NCBI GenBank assembly: GCA_022984795.1
Contig: JALIHJ010000054.1
Coordinates: 119,909 to 183,908 of the forward strand
Source of the DNA: Fabrea salina
Lineage: Eukaryota > Ciliophora > Heterotrichea > Heterotrichida > Fabreidae
Length of the DNA stretch: 64,000 nt
Direction: 5' to 3'
In this document: positions 36,001 to 44,390 of the stretch, one piece after another
How the letters are laid out: each line of letters opens with the position of its first letter
Position numbering within the stretch: position 1 is the stretch's first letter
Notes under the pieces: model-generated
Seen by the model: the letters and a program-made list of their open reading frames with translations, nothing else
What the model was told of the DNA's origin: nothing
Database searches by the model: none
Made by a program: the position numbers and the translations under genes

Positions 36001-39000
36001 CACTGTAAAGATGTTGAAGCTCCGAGTGTAAAGAATACTCATTAAGCTAATTGCTAGATAACTTGATATGAACAAGTAACCTTCAATCAAGTAGTAATTT
36101 TCAGTATAACCATCTTTGGACACTACTTGGGACTGAAAAAACACTCCAAAAGTAATGATTAGCAAAGCAAGAACTACTCCCTGCAAAGCGAACCCAAGTG
36201 TATTTTTCCATGTGAACCAAAAAGCAGTGACTCTGTAGACGTCGGGGTTTCTAAGAACTTTAGGAAAGGGTATGTGCTCATCAAAAAGAGCATTAATACC
36301 TAAAGCTGAGCTCAAAATTAACAAAAGCAACAAACGAGGCTCTATAAAGTAGCCTGCTAGCTGCAGCAAAGTGATCAAGCAAGCCAAAGAAATATAAATC
36401 AAAGCCATCTGTGTAAGGCTGTTGTTTGACTTCTGGCCCAAATTCAAGCATAGGTCCTTAAGTTGAGAGAATTCATCAAGTTGGACGTCACTGAACTCAG
36501 CTGTACTGTTGTTTCTTAAGCAAACTGATATGTGGGACTGACTTATCATTCCAATGTCGCTTCGGTTCTTGCCTACAGAAAGCACCACTGGAGAAGTTGA
36601 AAAGTTGTTTCTGAGGAGTTGGGCCACCATAGCTTTGTGGGAAGGCAGCAAGGAGTGGAATATTACGTTTTCTGCAGAAAACAACAAAATAGTAAGAAGC
36701 TTTCTGATCTGTGAAGAGTGTTTTGCAAACTCAAGTGGGTAAGAGTCTAAGCATACTATGTACTTGACTCTTTCGGGGTCAAAAGGCCGGTTTAAGGTGT
36801 TGATTTGGGAGTTCTTGACGAGTGGTTCGAAAATGGTTTTTTTCTTAAGGTTGATTTTAGAGTCTACTCTTGATATTCTGGCTAAACTTCTCCTTTTTGA
36901 AAAGTTTCTGTCGCGTTTATACTCCTGAGTGCTTTTGTCGTTGGATTCATACAGTGTGGAAACCCTGTTTCCTCTGAAAATTTCTTCTTTGATGCTGACT
37001 CCGCTTAGTCTTTCTAAGGCAAACAAGTGGAAGTTCACTAAGTCTTGAAGCTTTATAAGCATTTCTTCTTCAGACTTGATTCCGTTGATTTTAGCTACTT
37101 CAGTGAAGTGGTCAATTATGCCTGAACTAAGTCCAGCACTCATCACATTTTCTTCGGAGTCTCCACTGACTATCCAAATGTTTATTCCAGCTACTTTAAG
37201 TGCACTTAGTGAATCCTTGGTTTCTTGCGATATAACTTCTTGCAATCCCAGTATGCCTAATAAAGAGGACCCTTGTTGGTACTCCTCCAGCACACCTTCT
37301 ACTCTTCCTCGGGAGTTAACTGGCGACAAAAGTGCGTGTGTGTAAGCATACTTAAACTGTTTGTATTCTTCGTAACTCAGTTCTTTGTAAGCTAAGTACA
37401 GTTGTCTCATTCCTCTGATATCGTGGAGCTCCAGCATGTCTTCTAGTTCTTCAATTTTAGAGTCAGTTAAGTTCGTGAAAGGAATTACATTTTCGTAGTT
37501 TCCTTTCATGTACAGGTAAGTTTCGTCAGTGTCAAGGTTCCGAACAACTATGCGGTGGTAGTTAGCAACAGTGCTTTGTCCTAAGATTTCAAAGTTGTAG
37601 TTGCAGCCTGACGCACTTATAGTGGCGTAGTTGGAGTCTTTGAAAGTAAGGGTTGCGCCTAACATTTGGGCATGTTCAACTATTTTTTTGTCAATATGAA
37701 TTAGCGATGAAAAGTCTGACTTGGTTGGCACAACGTTTTCACAAAGAGTCATTGCAAAGATGAAGTGCAGGACTTCTGGAACTCCGAGTTCAAAGTCTTG
37801 TTTTAGGTTTTCAAAGGTCAGCAGTTCGTTTTTAAGCAGCTGAGTTGACTCTTCAGGACTGTTTGACCAGAAGTTCCAGTAAAGTTCGTCTTTGATAATG
37901 CAGGTCCTTACCTCAAGGCGGTCTTCAGTGATGGTTCCTGACTTTTCTATAAGCATGTAGTCCACGGTGCCAAGTTGGTCTATTATATTGAAGTTTTTGA
38001 ACTGGGTGTCTTGGGAGTTTGCTCTTAAGCCTTGAGCTACCTTAACTACTTCTAACACCAAAAAAAGAGGAATGGGCACCAAGGTGCTGAAGGAATTCAG
38101 GTACTCTAAAAAGTTAGAGAAGAAGTTCAGCTCTCTGAACTCACCGTAGTAGTCTAGCAAACTAAAAACTAATGAAAATGCCAAGGCTGCTGCTACACCT
38201 ACTAAAGAGATGTAGTTGCATTTTTCTTCAATGTGAGTAGAGCTTTTAAAGGTCTTTTTGAAGTTCAGCCATACTTTTGTTTGCATTCCTGTGTAAGTGG
38301 CAATCCCCACCACCCACTCAGTTTCTTTGAGTTTGCTTCCTCTAAGGATCAAGTGGTTAATGCTTAAGTCTGCAGCTTTGGGAGAACTAGGGTCTTTGTA
38401 CTTGCCTTCAAAGTAGTTGAAGTCTGCTGAAGGCTGTGAAGCTTTAATGGTTCCATATGTATAAGACAGCTCAGGCAGAACTTCACTTAAAGGCTGGTCT
38501 TCATCAGGAAGCTCCCGAATGGGGTACTTGACTTGCAAGTTTTTAACGCCTTTGATTCTGAACTCGTCGACTGTGATCTTTTCTGAACCACACAATATGA
38601 GCAAGTCTGCTGGAACTTTGTCGCCTTCGTTGACAAGAACTATGTTTCCTACTTTGATTTCTCGACTTGGAAGTTCAGCAAATTCTTGTCCATTCCAAAC
38701 TTTTACAGGGGACTTGTTAATACGAGCTTCAGCTTTCAATGTTTTGAGATAAGCACTTAGTTCCCAGAAAAAAGAAGTTGATAAGAGCAGCACTAGAGGA
38801 AGGAAGATTTCTAAAGAAAAAGAAATAATACTTGAGTAAACTACCAACAAGCAAGTGAAAAAGACAATTGGGACTTTCTGGAGTTTTGAAATAAAGAAGT
38901 AAAGGAAGAAAGCTTCAGTCGACCGCACAGAGTTGTTTGGGTAAAGCGAGTCTTTGGTTCTACTCTGGAAGTGGAATTCGATAGTCCTAGAGTAGTTTTC

Positions 39001-39027
39001 GTTTTTGGTTTCTTCTGGAGTAGTCAT
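33019..39027 (-). CDS. P4-ATPase-like/guanylyl cyclase fusion protein
   Basis: A 2002-residue membrane protein of the alveolate type known from Paramecium, Tetrahymena and Plasmodium. The N-terminal half follows P4-ATPase (flippase) topology, but key residues are lost: the phosphorylation loop reads EKSGTIT with Glu361 instead of Asp, the hinge GDGAND motif is GKNRSD, and the DGET site is missing. So it is probably a pseudo-ATPase. Two six-helix blocks each precede a cyclase domain. C1 (near 1347) has Asn/Tyr at the metal positions but keeps VNTASRM. C2 (near 1824) keeps both metal Asps (YADIVGF, GDCYVV). The product is presumably cGMP. The ATG at 39027 is used; a longer frame starts with TTG. 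Confidence 0.95.
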   Translation of the reverse strand: MTTPEETKNENYSRTIEFHFQSRTKDSLYPNNSVRSTEAFFLYFFISKLQKVPIVFFTCLLVVYSSIISFSLEIFLPLVLLLSTSFFWELSAYLKTLKAEARINKSPVKVWNGQEFAELPSREIKVGNIVLVNEGDKVPADLLILCGSEKITVDEFRIKGVKNLQVKYPIRELPDEDQPLSEVLPELSYTYGTIKASQPSADFNYFEGKYKDPSSPKAADLSINHLILRGSKLKETEWVVGIATYTGMQTKVWLNFKKTFKSSTHIEEKCNYISLVGVAAALAFSLVFSLLDYYGEFRELNFFSNFLEYLNSFSTLVPIPLFLVLEVVKVAQGLRANSQDTQFKNFNIIDQLGTVDYMLIEKSGTITEDRLEVRTCIIKDELYWNFWSNSPEESTQLLKNELLTFENLKQDFELGVPEVLHFIFAMTLCENVVPTKSDFSSLIHIDKKIVEHAQMLGATLTFKDSNYATISASGCNYNFEILGQSTVANYHRIVVRNLDTDETYLYMKGNYENVIPFTNLTDSKIEELEDMLELHDIRGMRQLYLAYKELSYEEYKQFKYAYTHALLSPVNSRGRVEGVLEEYQQGSSLLGILGLQEVISQETKDSLSALKVAGINIWIVSGDSEENVMSAGLSSGIIDHFTEVAKINGIKSEEEMLIKLQDLVNFHLFALERLSGVSIKEEIFRGNRVSTLYESNDKSTQEYKRDRNFSKRRSLARISRVDSKINLKKKTIFEPLVKNSQINTLNRPFDPERVKYIVCLDSYPLEFAKHSSQIRKLLTILLFSAENVIFHSLLPSHKAMVAQLLRNNFSTSPVVLSVGKNRSDIGMISQSHISVCLRNNSTAEFSDVQLDEFSQLKDLCLNLGQKSNNSLTQMALIYISLACLITLLQLAGYFIEPRLLLLLILSSALGINALFDEHIPFPKVLRNPDVYRVTAFWFTWKNTLGFALQGVVLALLIITFGVFFQSQVVSKDGYTENYYLIEGYLFISSYLAISLMSILYTRSFNIFTVASHLISALIVVTLVLVLGDSNTLPSVLLTQILASAGACLAVSYVWSRYKDLVSPGPLELLKHLSPQQRIEIKLAKPLSKFKNKLQQVYKKTKDFVAVKVYNLDINFKKLRFVSNKLESEYNTELSYQVAGYFKFIFSMIFSFILSAFLFTLISQDRDIARLILQAILTIIVLMFAIVSFSSLFLKVFRYFIPAFYLFSILTLAVSIFFENESSVVRFGIFPLIYFIALSSQWMYMVFVNALCTVFSISNALIYFWNQESGFAFAFMSLFYITYYLAITSTAGIIAYQLDKSKRDEFILLKKRRIEMEKSENVLKYILPAFVRKRVKNGVRYIAEEQGTVSIVFCNISHFDKIVTMYSPQELTAFLDKVFSEFDKICEAVGVTKIETVGYTYMACAGLKDSEAELDPAFTQVPHARRAVELGVSIINSLNHIYLIDGSYLQVKIGIHTGVVTAGVVGAHKPQFSLVGDTVNTASRMCSTNSIQNSIQISNECFELLGDKSGLSFEPNWVEAKGKGQLKTFKVSVKTGPEESSLRIRPSANLGVPQNFNGAASTANAILQTMDINNTRELLKRSETGLVDKIAILACCCNDSENERAFRASTLENRYNVIIYGLKVTAVTKIFISVLALAYTIYRNQGDYYVFFGLTLLEAVTYTAFAQLQKKYYTKTWYSWMLQAIYLASFVWNLTLGSLHDEDTKELFYIKNLYHFILMTHCSQLFYSDILWTTILAFMMSTAELFIGSGVEERGEVVIFTMIFIGISLVTLYYRESKLRELSTIKSRSLKELKKTEDLLTKMMPPHVYEQLKEESTMTDSVSEVTMIYADIVGFTSWSSDKRPLEVVEMLSELFTKFDHLCVKHNVYKVHTIGDCYVVMGNAGDTCRDPPAEAYNMICFAVDLLQNIRDVNAEYGTQLNMRIGMHTGEVIGGIAGTSIVRYDIYGPDVLIANKIESNGVQGKIAVSEATKEILAGNFEFSWHKKIEVRSLSKEIDSYLLDLD

Positions 39028-39077
39028 TTTCAGAAAATTATTAGAAGTTTTGAGTTTAATACTTATAGCTTTAATAA

Positions 39078-39521
39078 ATGAACTCAAGGTACAAGGGAAC
39101 CCTGTGTCAAAGTAACTCTAAAAAGGTTTTTTTCAGACGAGGTTATCAAATCAAAAAGGAAAAATTAAGGAACATTTCTTCATTGTCAAGTAGGAATTTA
39201 GTCTCCAGTAGGAACCTTAAAAAACCCAGTGTAGAAGTGTCTAACTTAACTCCAAGTTTTATTCAACAAAGTTCTGTAACTAGTCTTACTAAAAAAATCG
39301 TCCTGCCTAAAAACTACTTACCTTACCGACCTTGTTCTCGAATAAGGTTTTTGAGTCAGGAGTCCACTGGGAAAAGAAGTGTTACAACTGCTACTAACCA
39401 AGACTCAACTGGCTTGCCTCGGAGAAGCAGAGTTGTGTTTAATAGAATGAGGACTCCCCTGCCTTGGCTTTGTGAGAACAGACCTGATGACTCTCCTATT
39501 TGCCACCTGGATGATCTATAA
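39078..39521 (+). CDS. Small basic protein of unknown function
   Basis: I do not recognise a family. The 147-residue product is rich in Ser, Arg and Lys, has no membrane segment, and probably is largely unfolded until the C-terminal RTPLPWLCENRPDDSP segment. It starts 50 bp from divergent guanylyl cyclase and ends 11 bp before the RCC1 gene. The clean frame from ATG to TAA filling the whole gap is the main support that it is a gene. Confidence 0.55.
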   Translation: MNSRYKGTLCQSNSKKVFFRRGYQIKKEKLRNISSLSSRNLVSSRNLKKPSVEVSNLTPSFIQQSSVTSLTKKIVLPKNYLPYRPCSRIRFLSQESTGKRSVTTATNQDSTGLPRRSRVVFNRMRTPLPWLCENRPDDSPICHLDDL

Positions 39522-39532
39522 TATAAATAATA

Positions 39533-41374
39533 ATGAGCTGCGAGTTCACAGAAGTTTTGGCATGGGGCAACAACCAATTTGGCCAACTTGGCTTTGAAGA
39601 AAAACCTACCAAGTTCTATGTGCTGCCTTGTGTGCGTAATTTCAATATTACAATAGCACAAGTTTCCTGCGGAGAAGAACACAGTCTTTTTTTAACTCAC
39701 TGTAGAACTGTGTACTCTTTGGGTTCAAACCAGTATGGGCAACTAGGACACTCTGACGGAAAAAGCAGTTTGAGCCCTTGCTTAGTGGAGGTCACATGCA
39801 ATATAGTGCAAGTCAGTTGTGGAATGGAACACTCAGCAGCAGTATCTGAAGAAGGAGTTTTGTTTACTTGGGGCTGCGGGAGTTTTGGAGCTTTAGGCCA
39901 AGGAAACACTATTAGTTTTTCTAAGCCTGAGGCTGTTCAAAGCATTCCTTGTGTAGCTAAAGTTAGCTGCGGAGCAAGACACACAGGAATAATAACTCAA
40001 GCAGGGGATGTTTGGATGGTGGGTGCAGGAGACTCAGGGCAACTAGGCACAGGGGAGTTCAAGTCCCAAGTTTTTTTCAAACAAATAGCACTTAAAGAAA
40101 GCTTCAAGCAAGTGTCTTGTGGAGTCGCGCACTCAGGTGTACTTAGTGAAGCTGGGAACTTGTACACAATGGGAAGCAACAACTTAGGACAACTAGGAAC
40201 AGGCACTAAACAAAGGTCGGCTTCTCCAGTAAAAGTAAGGTTTTCCAAAGAAGTCCACAAGATTTCTTTAGGACAGCACTCTGCAGCTATTGTTGGTCCT
40301 GGGGAACTTTACGTGTGGGGAAGTGGAATCTTTGGAGAGTTTTTGATTCCACAGTTGTTTATGAAACAAGTGAGCGACTTAAATGTAGGAGGGAGTTTTG
40401 GAGCGTGTTTAGACCAAAACGGAAGTGTGTGGAGTTGGGGCAGCAACAACAACGGAGAGCTTGGAACAGGGGACTTTGAGCCAAGAAAAACTCCTGCAAG
40501 GGTTTCTGGCTTAGAAAACAAAATAATAAGAGAAGTAGTCTGTGGAGGTACTTTTACTGTAGCTTTGGGTGAGAACGTTACTTTAAAGGCCCCAAGTGAG
40601 ACTTCAAGGAAAAGAAGTTTGTGGGAAAGTCCAGACGTAAGTATAGACCAAAGCAGAGTTGAAGCCTTAGAAATGCAGCTCAGGGAAAAAGAATTCGAAA
40701 TTGCTGACTTAAAAGACCAACTTCAAAGAGAAAGAGAAATCAACTATGAAATGGGCTCCATTCAGAACTTTGAGCACCAAAGCAAACAAATTCAGCAGTA
40801 TTCAGAAGAACTAGTTAGGAAGAACCAAGAACTCCAAGAACTAATTAGTGCCAACACAGAACTAAAGCAAGAACTGCAAGAGCACTACTTAGTAAACTCC
40901 CAACTAAAGCAAGAAATCCAGCAACTCAACGACAGAATCAGTGACCTCCAAGAAAGGTTCCAAGAAGACCTAAACTACCACGAAAGCCTTGAAGCTGCAC
41001 TGCAAGAACTCAACACCTACAAAAAGAACCAAGAGTACCTAAACTGCGAACTACTTGCACTTAAAAGAGAAAAGGAGCAACTTACCAAGTCCCTTAACTC
41101 CTGCAAAGCACTTAACCAAGAACTTTCAGAAGAGGTTAAAACTTACGCTGAAGACAAAGAACACCTTACAAGGAGTCTGCAACTGAAACTTGAAGACCTG
41201 AACTCGCCAAGATGTCTTATGAGCCCCAAAGTGTCCACAGTTAAGCCCCTGCAAAGGTCTTCTTTAAACAACTACTTAAGTCAAATTAGAGAAAGACTCT
41301 CTAACTTACACGAAAGCAAAGCTCAACTGGAACAAAAAGTAGAAACCTACAAAAGGAAACTACACACCAGTTAG
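39533..41374 (+). CDS. RCC1-repeat protein with C-terminal coiled coil
   Basis: A 613-residue protein. Residues 1-345 form about seven RCC1 repeats, each with the pattern VSCGxxHS...GxLYxWGxNxxGQLG (for example VSCGVAHSGVLSEAGNLYTM), giving a seven-bladed propeller. A linker follows, then residues about 370-600 are coiled coil rich in Gln, Glu and Leu. RCC1 proteins may act as GTPase exchange factors or cargo adaptors; no specific RanGEF feature is evident. The RCC1 plus coiled-coil layout resembles ciliary RCC1 proteins, but that is only a guess. It ends in TAG. Confidence 0.88.
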   Translation: MSCEFTEVLAWGNNQFGQLGFEEKPTKFYVLPCVRNFNITIAQVSCGEEHSLFLTHCRTVYSLGSNQYGQLGHSDGKSSLSPCLVEVTCNIVQVSCGMEHSAAVSEEGVLFTWGCGSFGALGQGNTISFSKPEAVQSIPCVAKVSCGARHTGIITQAGDVWMVGAGDSGQLGTGEFKSQVFFKQIALKESFKQVSCGVAHSGVLSEAGNLYTMGSNNLGQLGTGTKQRSASPVKVRFSKEVHKISLGQHSAAIVGPGELYVWGSGIFGEFLIPQLFMKQVSDLNVGGSFGACLDQNGSVWSWGSNNNGELGTGDFEPRKTPARVSGLENKIIREVVCGGTFTVALGENVTLKAPSETSRKRSLWESPDVSIDQSRVEALEMQLREKEFEIADLKDQLQREREINYEMGSIQNFEHQSKQIQQYSEELVRKNQELQELISANTELKQELQEHYLVNSQLKQEIQQLNDRISDLQERFQEDLNYHESLEAALQELNTYKKNQEYLNCELLALKREKEQLTKSLNSCKALNQELSEEVKTYAEDKEHLTRSLQLKLEDLNSPRCLMSPKVSTVKPLQRSSLNNYLSQIRERLSNLHESKAQLEQKVETYKRKLHTS

Positions 41375-41400
41375 TTATAGTAATAACCATATATTACAAA

Positions 41401-41691
41401 ATGGAACCTGAAGGAGGTTTGCCAGAAGAAGAAAACTACCAGTACTTCTTAGAATTTAATAAAATCCAAACATATAATGAATTCCTTAAAAAGAAAGTAG
41501 AAGAAATGCACCGGGAAAAACTCAAGCTAGAAAAAAACCTGTCTGAAATAGAAGAAAACTTTCCAGAAAAAAAGAAAAGAGTCCGGAGAAAAGCCTCTGA
41601 AATAGTAAGGAGCCACCTCTGCAGACATTGCTCCAAAGCTTACGGGTCCGAAGCTTCGCTCAATAATCACATTAAAATTAAGCATAAGTAA
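41401..41691 (+). CDS. Small coiled-coil protein with one C2H2 finger
   Basis: A 96-residue protein. An acidic start is followed by a coiled coil (about 25-58), a basic cluster (KKKRVRRK) that may be a nuclear signal, and a single C-terminal C2H2 finger (CRHCSKAYGSEASLNNHIKIKH). The family with this finger at the extreme end occurs in several eukaryotes as unnamed proteins. A DNA- or RNA-binding role is inferred. It is complete, with short flanking gaps. Confidence 0.72.
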   Translation: MEPEGGLPEEENYQYFLEFNKIQTYNEFLKKKVEEMHREKLKLEKNLSEIEENFPEKKKRVRRKASEIVRSHLCRHCSKAYGSEASLNNHIKIKHK

Positions 41692-41724
41692 GTTTCAATA
41701 AACAAGTCAAATAATAAAGTTTAA

Positions 41725-43476
41725 ATGAACAAGTATGAAGTTCTAGGAGTGGTTGGAGAAGGCGCCTACGGTGTGGTTTTGAAATGCCGCAAAAAAGACA
41801 CAGGAGAAATAGTTGCGATCAAAAAATTTAAGGAAGGAGAAGAAGACGAGTCAGTGCGCAAAACAACTATTCGGGAAGTCAAGATTCTGCGAATGCTTAA
41901 ACAGGAAAACATCGTCCAGCTCAAAGAAGCTTTTAGAAAAAAAGGCAAACTTTACTTGGTTTTTGAGTACGTGGAAAAAAACTTACTTGAAATCCTTGAA
42001 GAGAACAGCAATGGACTCCCCAAAGAAGAAGTCAGAAGTTACATTTTGCAACTTTGCAAAGCTATTGACTACTGCCACAAGCAAGAAATCATCCACCGTG
42101 ACATCAAGCCTGAAAACTTACTGATTTCTAAAGACAAAACTCTTAAACTCTGCGACTTCGGCTTCGCGCGGACTATTCCTCAAAGAGGCAACTCCATGAC
42201 CGACTACGTAGCTACTAGGTGGTACAGGTCACCTGAGTTACTTTTAGGAGGCAGTTACTACGGAAAAGTAGTGGACATGTGGGCTATTGGCTGCATTATG
42301 GGAGAACTAACTGACGGGCAGCCCCTTTTTCCTGGGGAAAGTGAAATTGACCAACTCTACGTAATTCAAAAAATAATGGGCAACTTGACTTATGAGCAGC
42401 AAGAAGCTTTTCAAAAGAACCCTCGGTTTACTGGGCTTAAGTTCCCTGAGATCTCTCGACCCGAAACTCTAGAAAAAAGGTACTTGGGCAAACTCAATAA
42501 AGTGGAATTAAGTTTTATGCACGGGTTGCTTACAATGGACCCTAATGAAAGATTTACTGCAAGTGATGCTTTGAACCACCCCTACTTAGGAGGCGTGCGC
42601 GAAAGTGTAGACCGACCTTTAACTACAGCTTCTATTTCTAGAAACGACTCAACTAAGTTCAAAGGGAGAATAAACCTAATTCCTCCTCAGAACTTTGGAA
42701 CTCACATGATCAACCCTAGCATTTCCAAGAAACAAAGGTACTTCTACCCCTCCAACCAAACACCCACTGACAACAGAAGGTCCCAGCTGAGACTTAAAGA
42801 AGATCACTCTACCTCCCCCCCACCTCTTCAAAAAGAACCCCACTTCGGAAGTGTCCCTCCTCAACTAGACCACAAACTCGAACTCAGAAACCTCAAAGGC
42901 TTCAACCGAGGCAAAACCAGAATGGGCAACTACTACCCAGAATTCAGCGAAATGGAGTTAAGAGACTTTGAACGCCAAAAGAGTAAAGAAGGCATCACCA
43001 AAGTGCAGCAAGACTACTTTGAAAGCTTGCAACCTCCTACTAGGAACAACAAAAAACGAAGCATTCTAGAAGAAGGAGTGATGTTTAATATAAGCGAAGA
43101 AGGAGACACTAAACACAGCCCACGCTTCCGAACTAACCAACGCAAAAAAACAGGAATTAAGAACTTCCACGACAACTCTTATGAAAACCACAAAAGTACC
43201 AACAGACACCTTGTGCAAAGAACTAACCTTTTCTCTAAGCCACACAACGAAGAAGCTGAAACTTCCAACTCTAACCACCAGTCTGCAAGGCAGCTGCCTA
43301 ACATTTACCAGTCCAACCCTTATATAGACTTTATGAAGAACACCAAAGTTCGGTTTAGAGAAGAAGAAGACCCTGACTTAGGAGGAGGTCCTTCCTACAT
43401 CCCTTTCCATGAAGACACTCATTTTCCTAAGCAGTCCAAGATGTACTATTACGACCTTCCTAACCGAGTAAGATAA
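41725..43476 (+). CDS. CDKL5: CDKL5-type protein kinase
   Basis: A 583-residue CMGC kinase. The catalytic domain (1-290) is strikingly close to human CDKL5, starting [20 protein letters not shown], with [17 protein letters not shown] and DFGFAR. The TxY activation motif is Thr159-Asp-Tyr161 (TDY, where animals have TEY). The C-terminal half is basic, low-complexity and probably disordered. CDKL kinases control cilium length in Chlamydomonas and animals, so a role in ciliary length or microtubule phosphorylation is likely by family knowledge. Confidence 0.92.
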   Translation: MNKYEVLGVVGEGAYGVVLKCRKKDTGEIVAIKKFKEGEEDESVRKTTIREVKILRMLKQENIVQLKEAFRKKGKLYLVFEYVEKNLLEILEENSNGLPKEEVRSYILQLCKAIDYCHKQEIIHRDIKPENLLISKDKTLKLCDFGFARTIPQRGNSMTDYVATRWYRSPELLLGGSYYGKVVDMWAIGCIMGELTDGQPLFPGESEIDQLYVIQKIMGNLTYEQQEAFQKNPRFTGLKFPEISRPETLEKRYLGKLNKVELSFMHGLLTMDPNERFTASDALNHPYLGGVRESVDRPLTTASISRNDSTKFKGRINLIPPQNFGTHMINPSISKKQRYFYPSNQTPTDNRRSQLRLKEDHSTSPPPLQKEPHFGSVPPQLDHKLELRNLKGFNRGKTRMGNYYPEFSEMELRDFERQKSKEGITKVQQDYFESLQPPTRNNKKRSILEEGVMFNISEEGDTKHSPRFRTNQRKKTGIKNFHDNSYENHKSTNRHLVQRTNLFSKPHNEEAETSNSNHQSARQLPNIYQSNPYIDFMKNTKVRFREEEDPDLGGGPSYIPFHEDTHFPKQSKMYYYDLPNRVR

Positions 43477-43480
43477 CATT

Positions 43481-44371
43481 TTAATTATCATTACTTTCTT
43501 CTTCTTCTTCGTTGGTTTGGATGGGTTTGGGCATAGGTGGGTTCTCTACTTTGGGCAAGCGGCTTTTTTTGCACCTTGGTGCGAAACATATAGAGTTGTC
43601 CCTTTCTAGTTTAGTAATAAGTACTGTGTCCAGTCTGCGCAGCTGAGGCAGCAAAGTAATAACGTAAAGTCTATAGTTAGGGAGCTGGTCTATTGAGTTT
43701 CCGTGCAAAGTAAGGGTGGTTATTCCTGTTCTCTGTAAGTTCAAAACTTCCTTTACGTCTGACACAAAGTTAGAGTGGTGGTAAAGGGTTTTTAAGTTAC
43801 TGAGCAGACCAATCTCAGTTGAAATAGAGGTTAAATGGTTGTAACTTAAGTCAAGCCACTTGAGGTTTGAAAAGTTAGGCATCACTCTGCTCATGATTTC
43901 TGAAAACCCAGACAAGTCAGGAATCGCATTGTAAGAAAGCACCAAACTTGTAGTGTCATACCTAACGCGTTTTTTTTTAACTAAAGTGTTGAGATTGTCT
44001 TCTCCCTGACCTGCAATAGAGTTAGAGGCTAGCTTAGAAACTAGGTTCTCTGCAAGTACTTTTTGGATTGCAGGGGGTTGGGGTGCTTTGAAAGGTTCTG
44101 CTTTTTGAGTCTTTTTAGGGGACTCTTCCTCTGCTTCTTCGCTTTCGGGGTTTTGGGGTTTTGGGGTTTGCGAGATTTGCGAGTGGTGGGAAATGTCTTT
44201 TCTTTCTTCAGTTGGCTCTTCTAGAGGAATTTCCAAACGGGTGCCTGAACGTGGTTCTGTGGTCACAACTTCTTGCAAACTAGTGATTCTTTTGAATGAG
44301 AAGTCCAGAGGCTTTCCGTCCATAACTATCTCGCCTACTATCTTAACGTTTTTCTTCTCAGGAGACTGCAT
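43481..44371 (-). CDS. LRRC51-like leucine-rich-repeat protein
   Basis: A 296-residue protein. The N-terminus (PLDFSFKRITSLQEVV, then a Pro/Arg turn) matches LRRC51. A charged Pro/Glu-rich insert follows, then four to five leucine-rich repeats (LVLSYNAIPDLSG, LKWLDLSYNHLTSIS, TLTLHGNSIDQLPNYRLYV) and a cap with LPQLRRLD. LRRC51 homologues are associated with ciliated lineages. The long insert between the N-terminal motif and the repeats is unlike the animal protein. It is convergent with the CDKL5-type gene (4-bp gap). Confidence 0.75.
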   Translation of the reverse strand: MQSPEKKNVKIVGEIVMDGKPLDFSFKRITSLQEVVTTEPRSGTRLEIPLEEPTEERKDISHHSQISQTPKPQNPESEEAEEESPKKTQKAEPFKAPQPPAIQKVLAENLVSKLASNSIAGQGEDNLNTLVKKKRVRYDTTSLVLSYNAIPDLSGFSEIMSRVMPNFSNLKWLDLSYNHLTSISTEIGLLSNLKTLYHHSNFVSDVKEVLNLQRTGITTLTLHGNSIDQLPNYRLYVITLLPQLRRLDTVLITKLERDNSICFAPRCKKSRLPKVENPPMPKPIQTNEEEEESNDN

Positions 44372-44390
44372 TTTTATTTTGCATTTATAA

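Noticed and set aside
33019-39087. An active flippase (P4-ATPase) reading of the N-terminal half of the guanylyl cyclase.
   Set aside because: The catalytic Asp and hinge motifs are replaced, so only the fold is supported.
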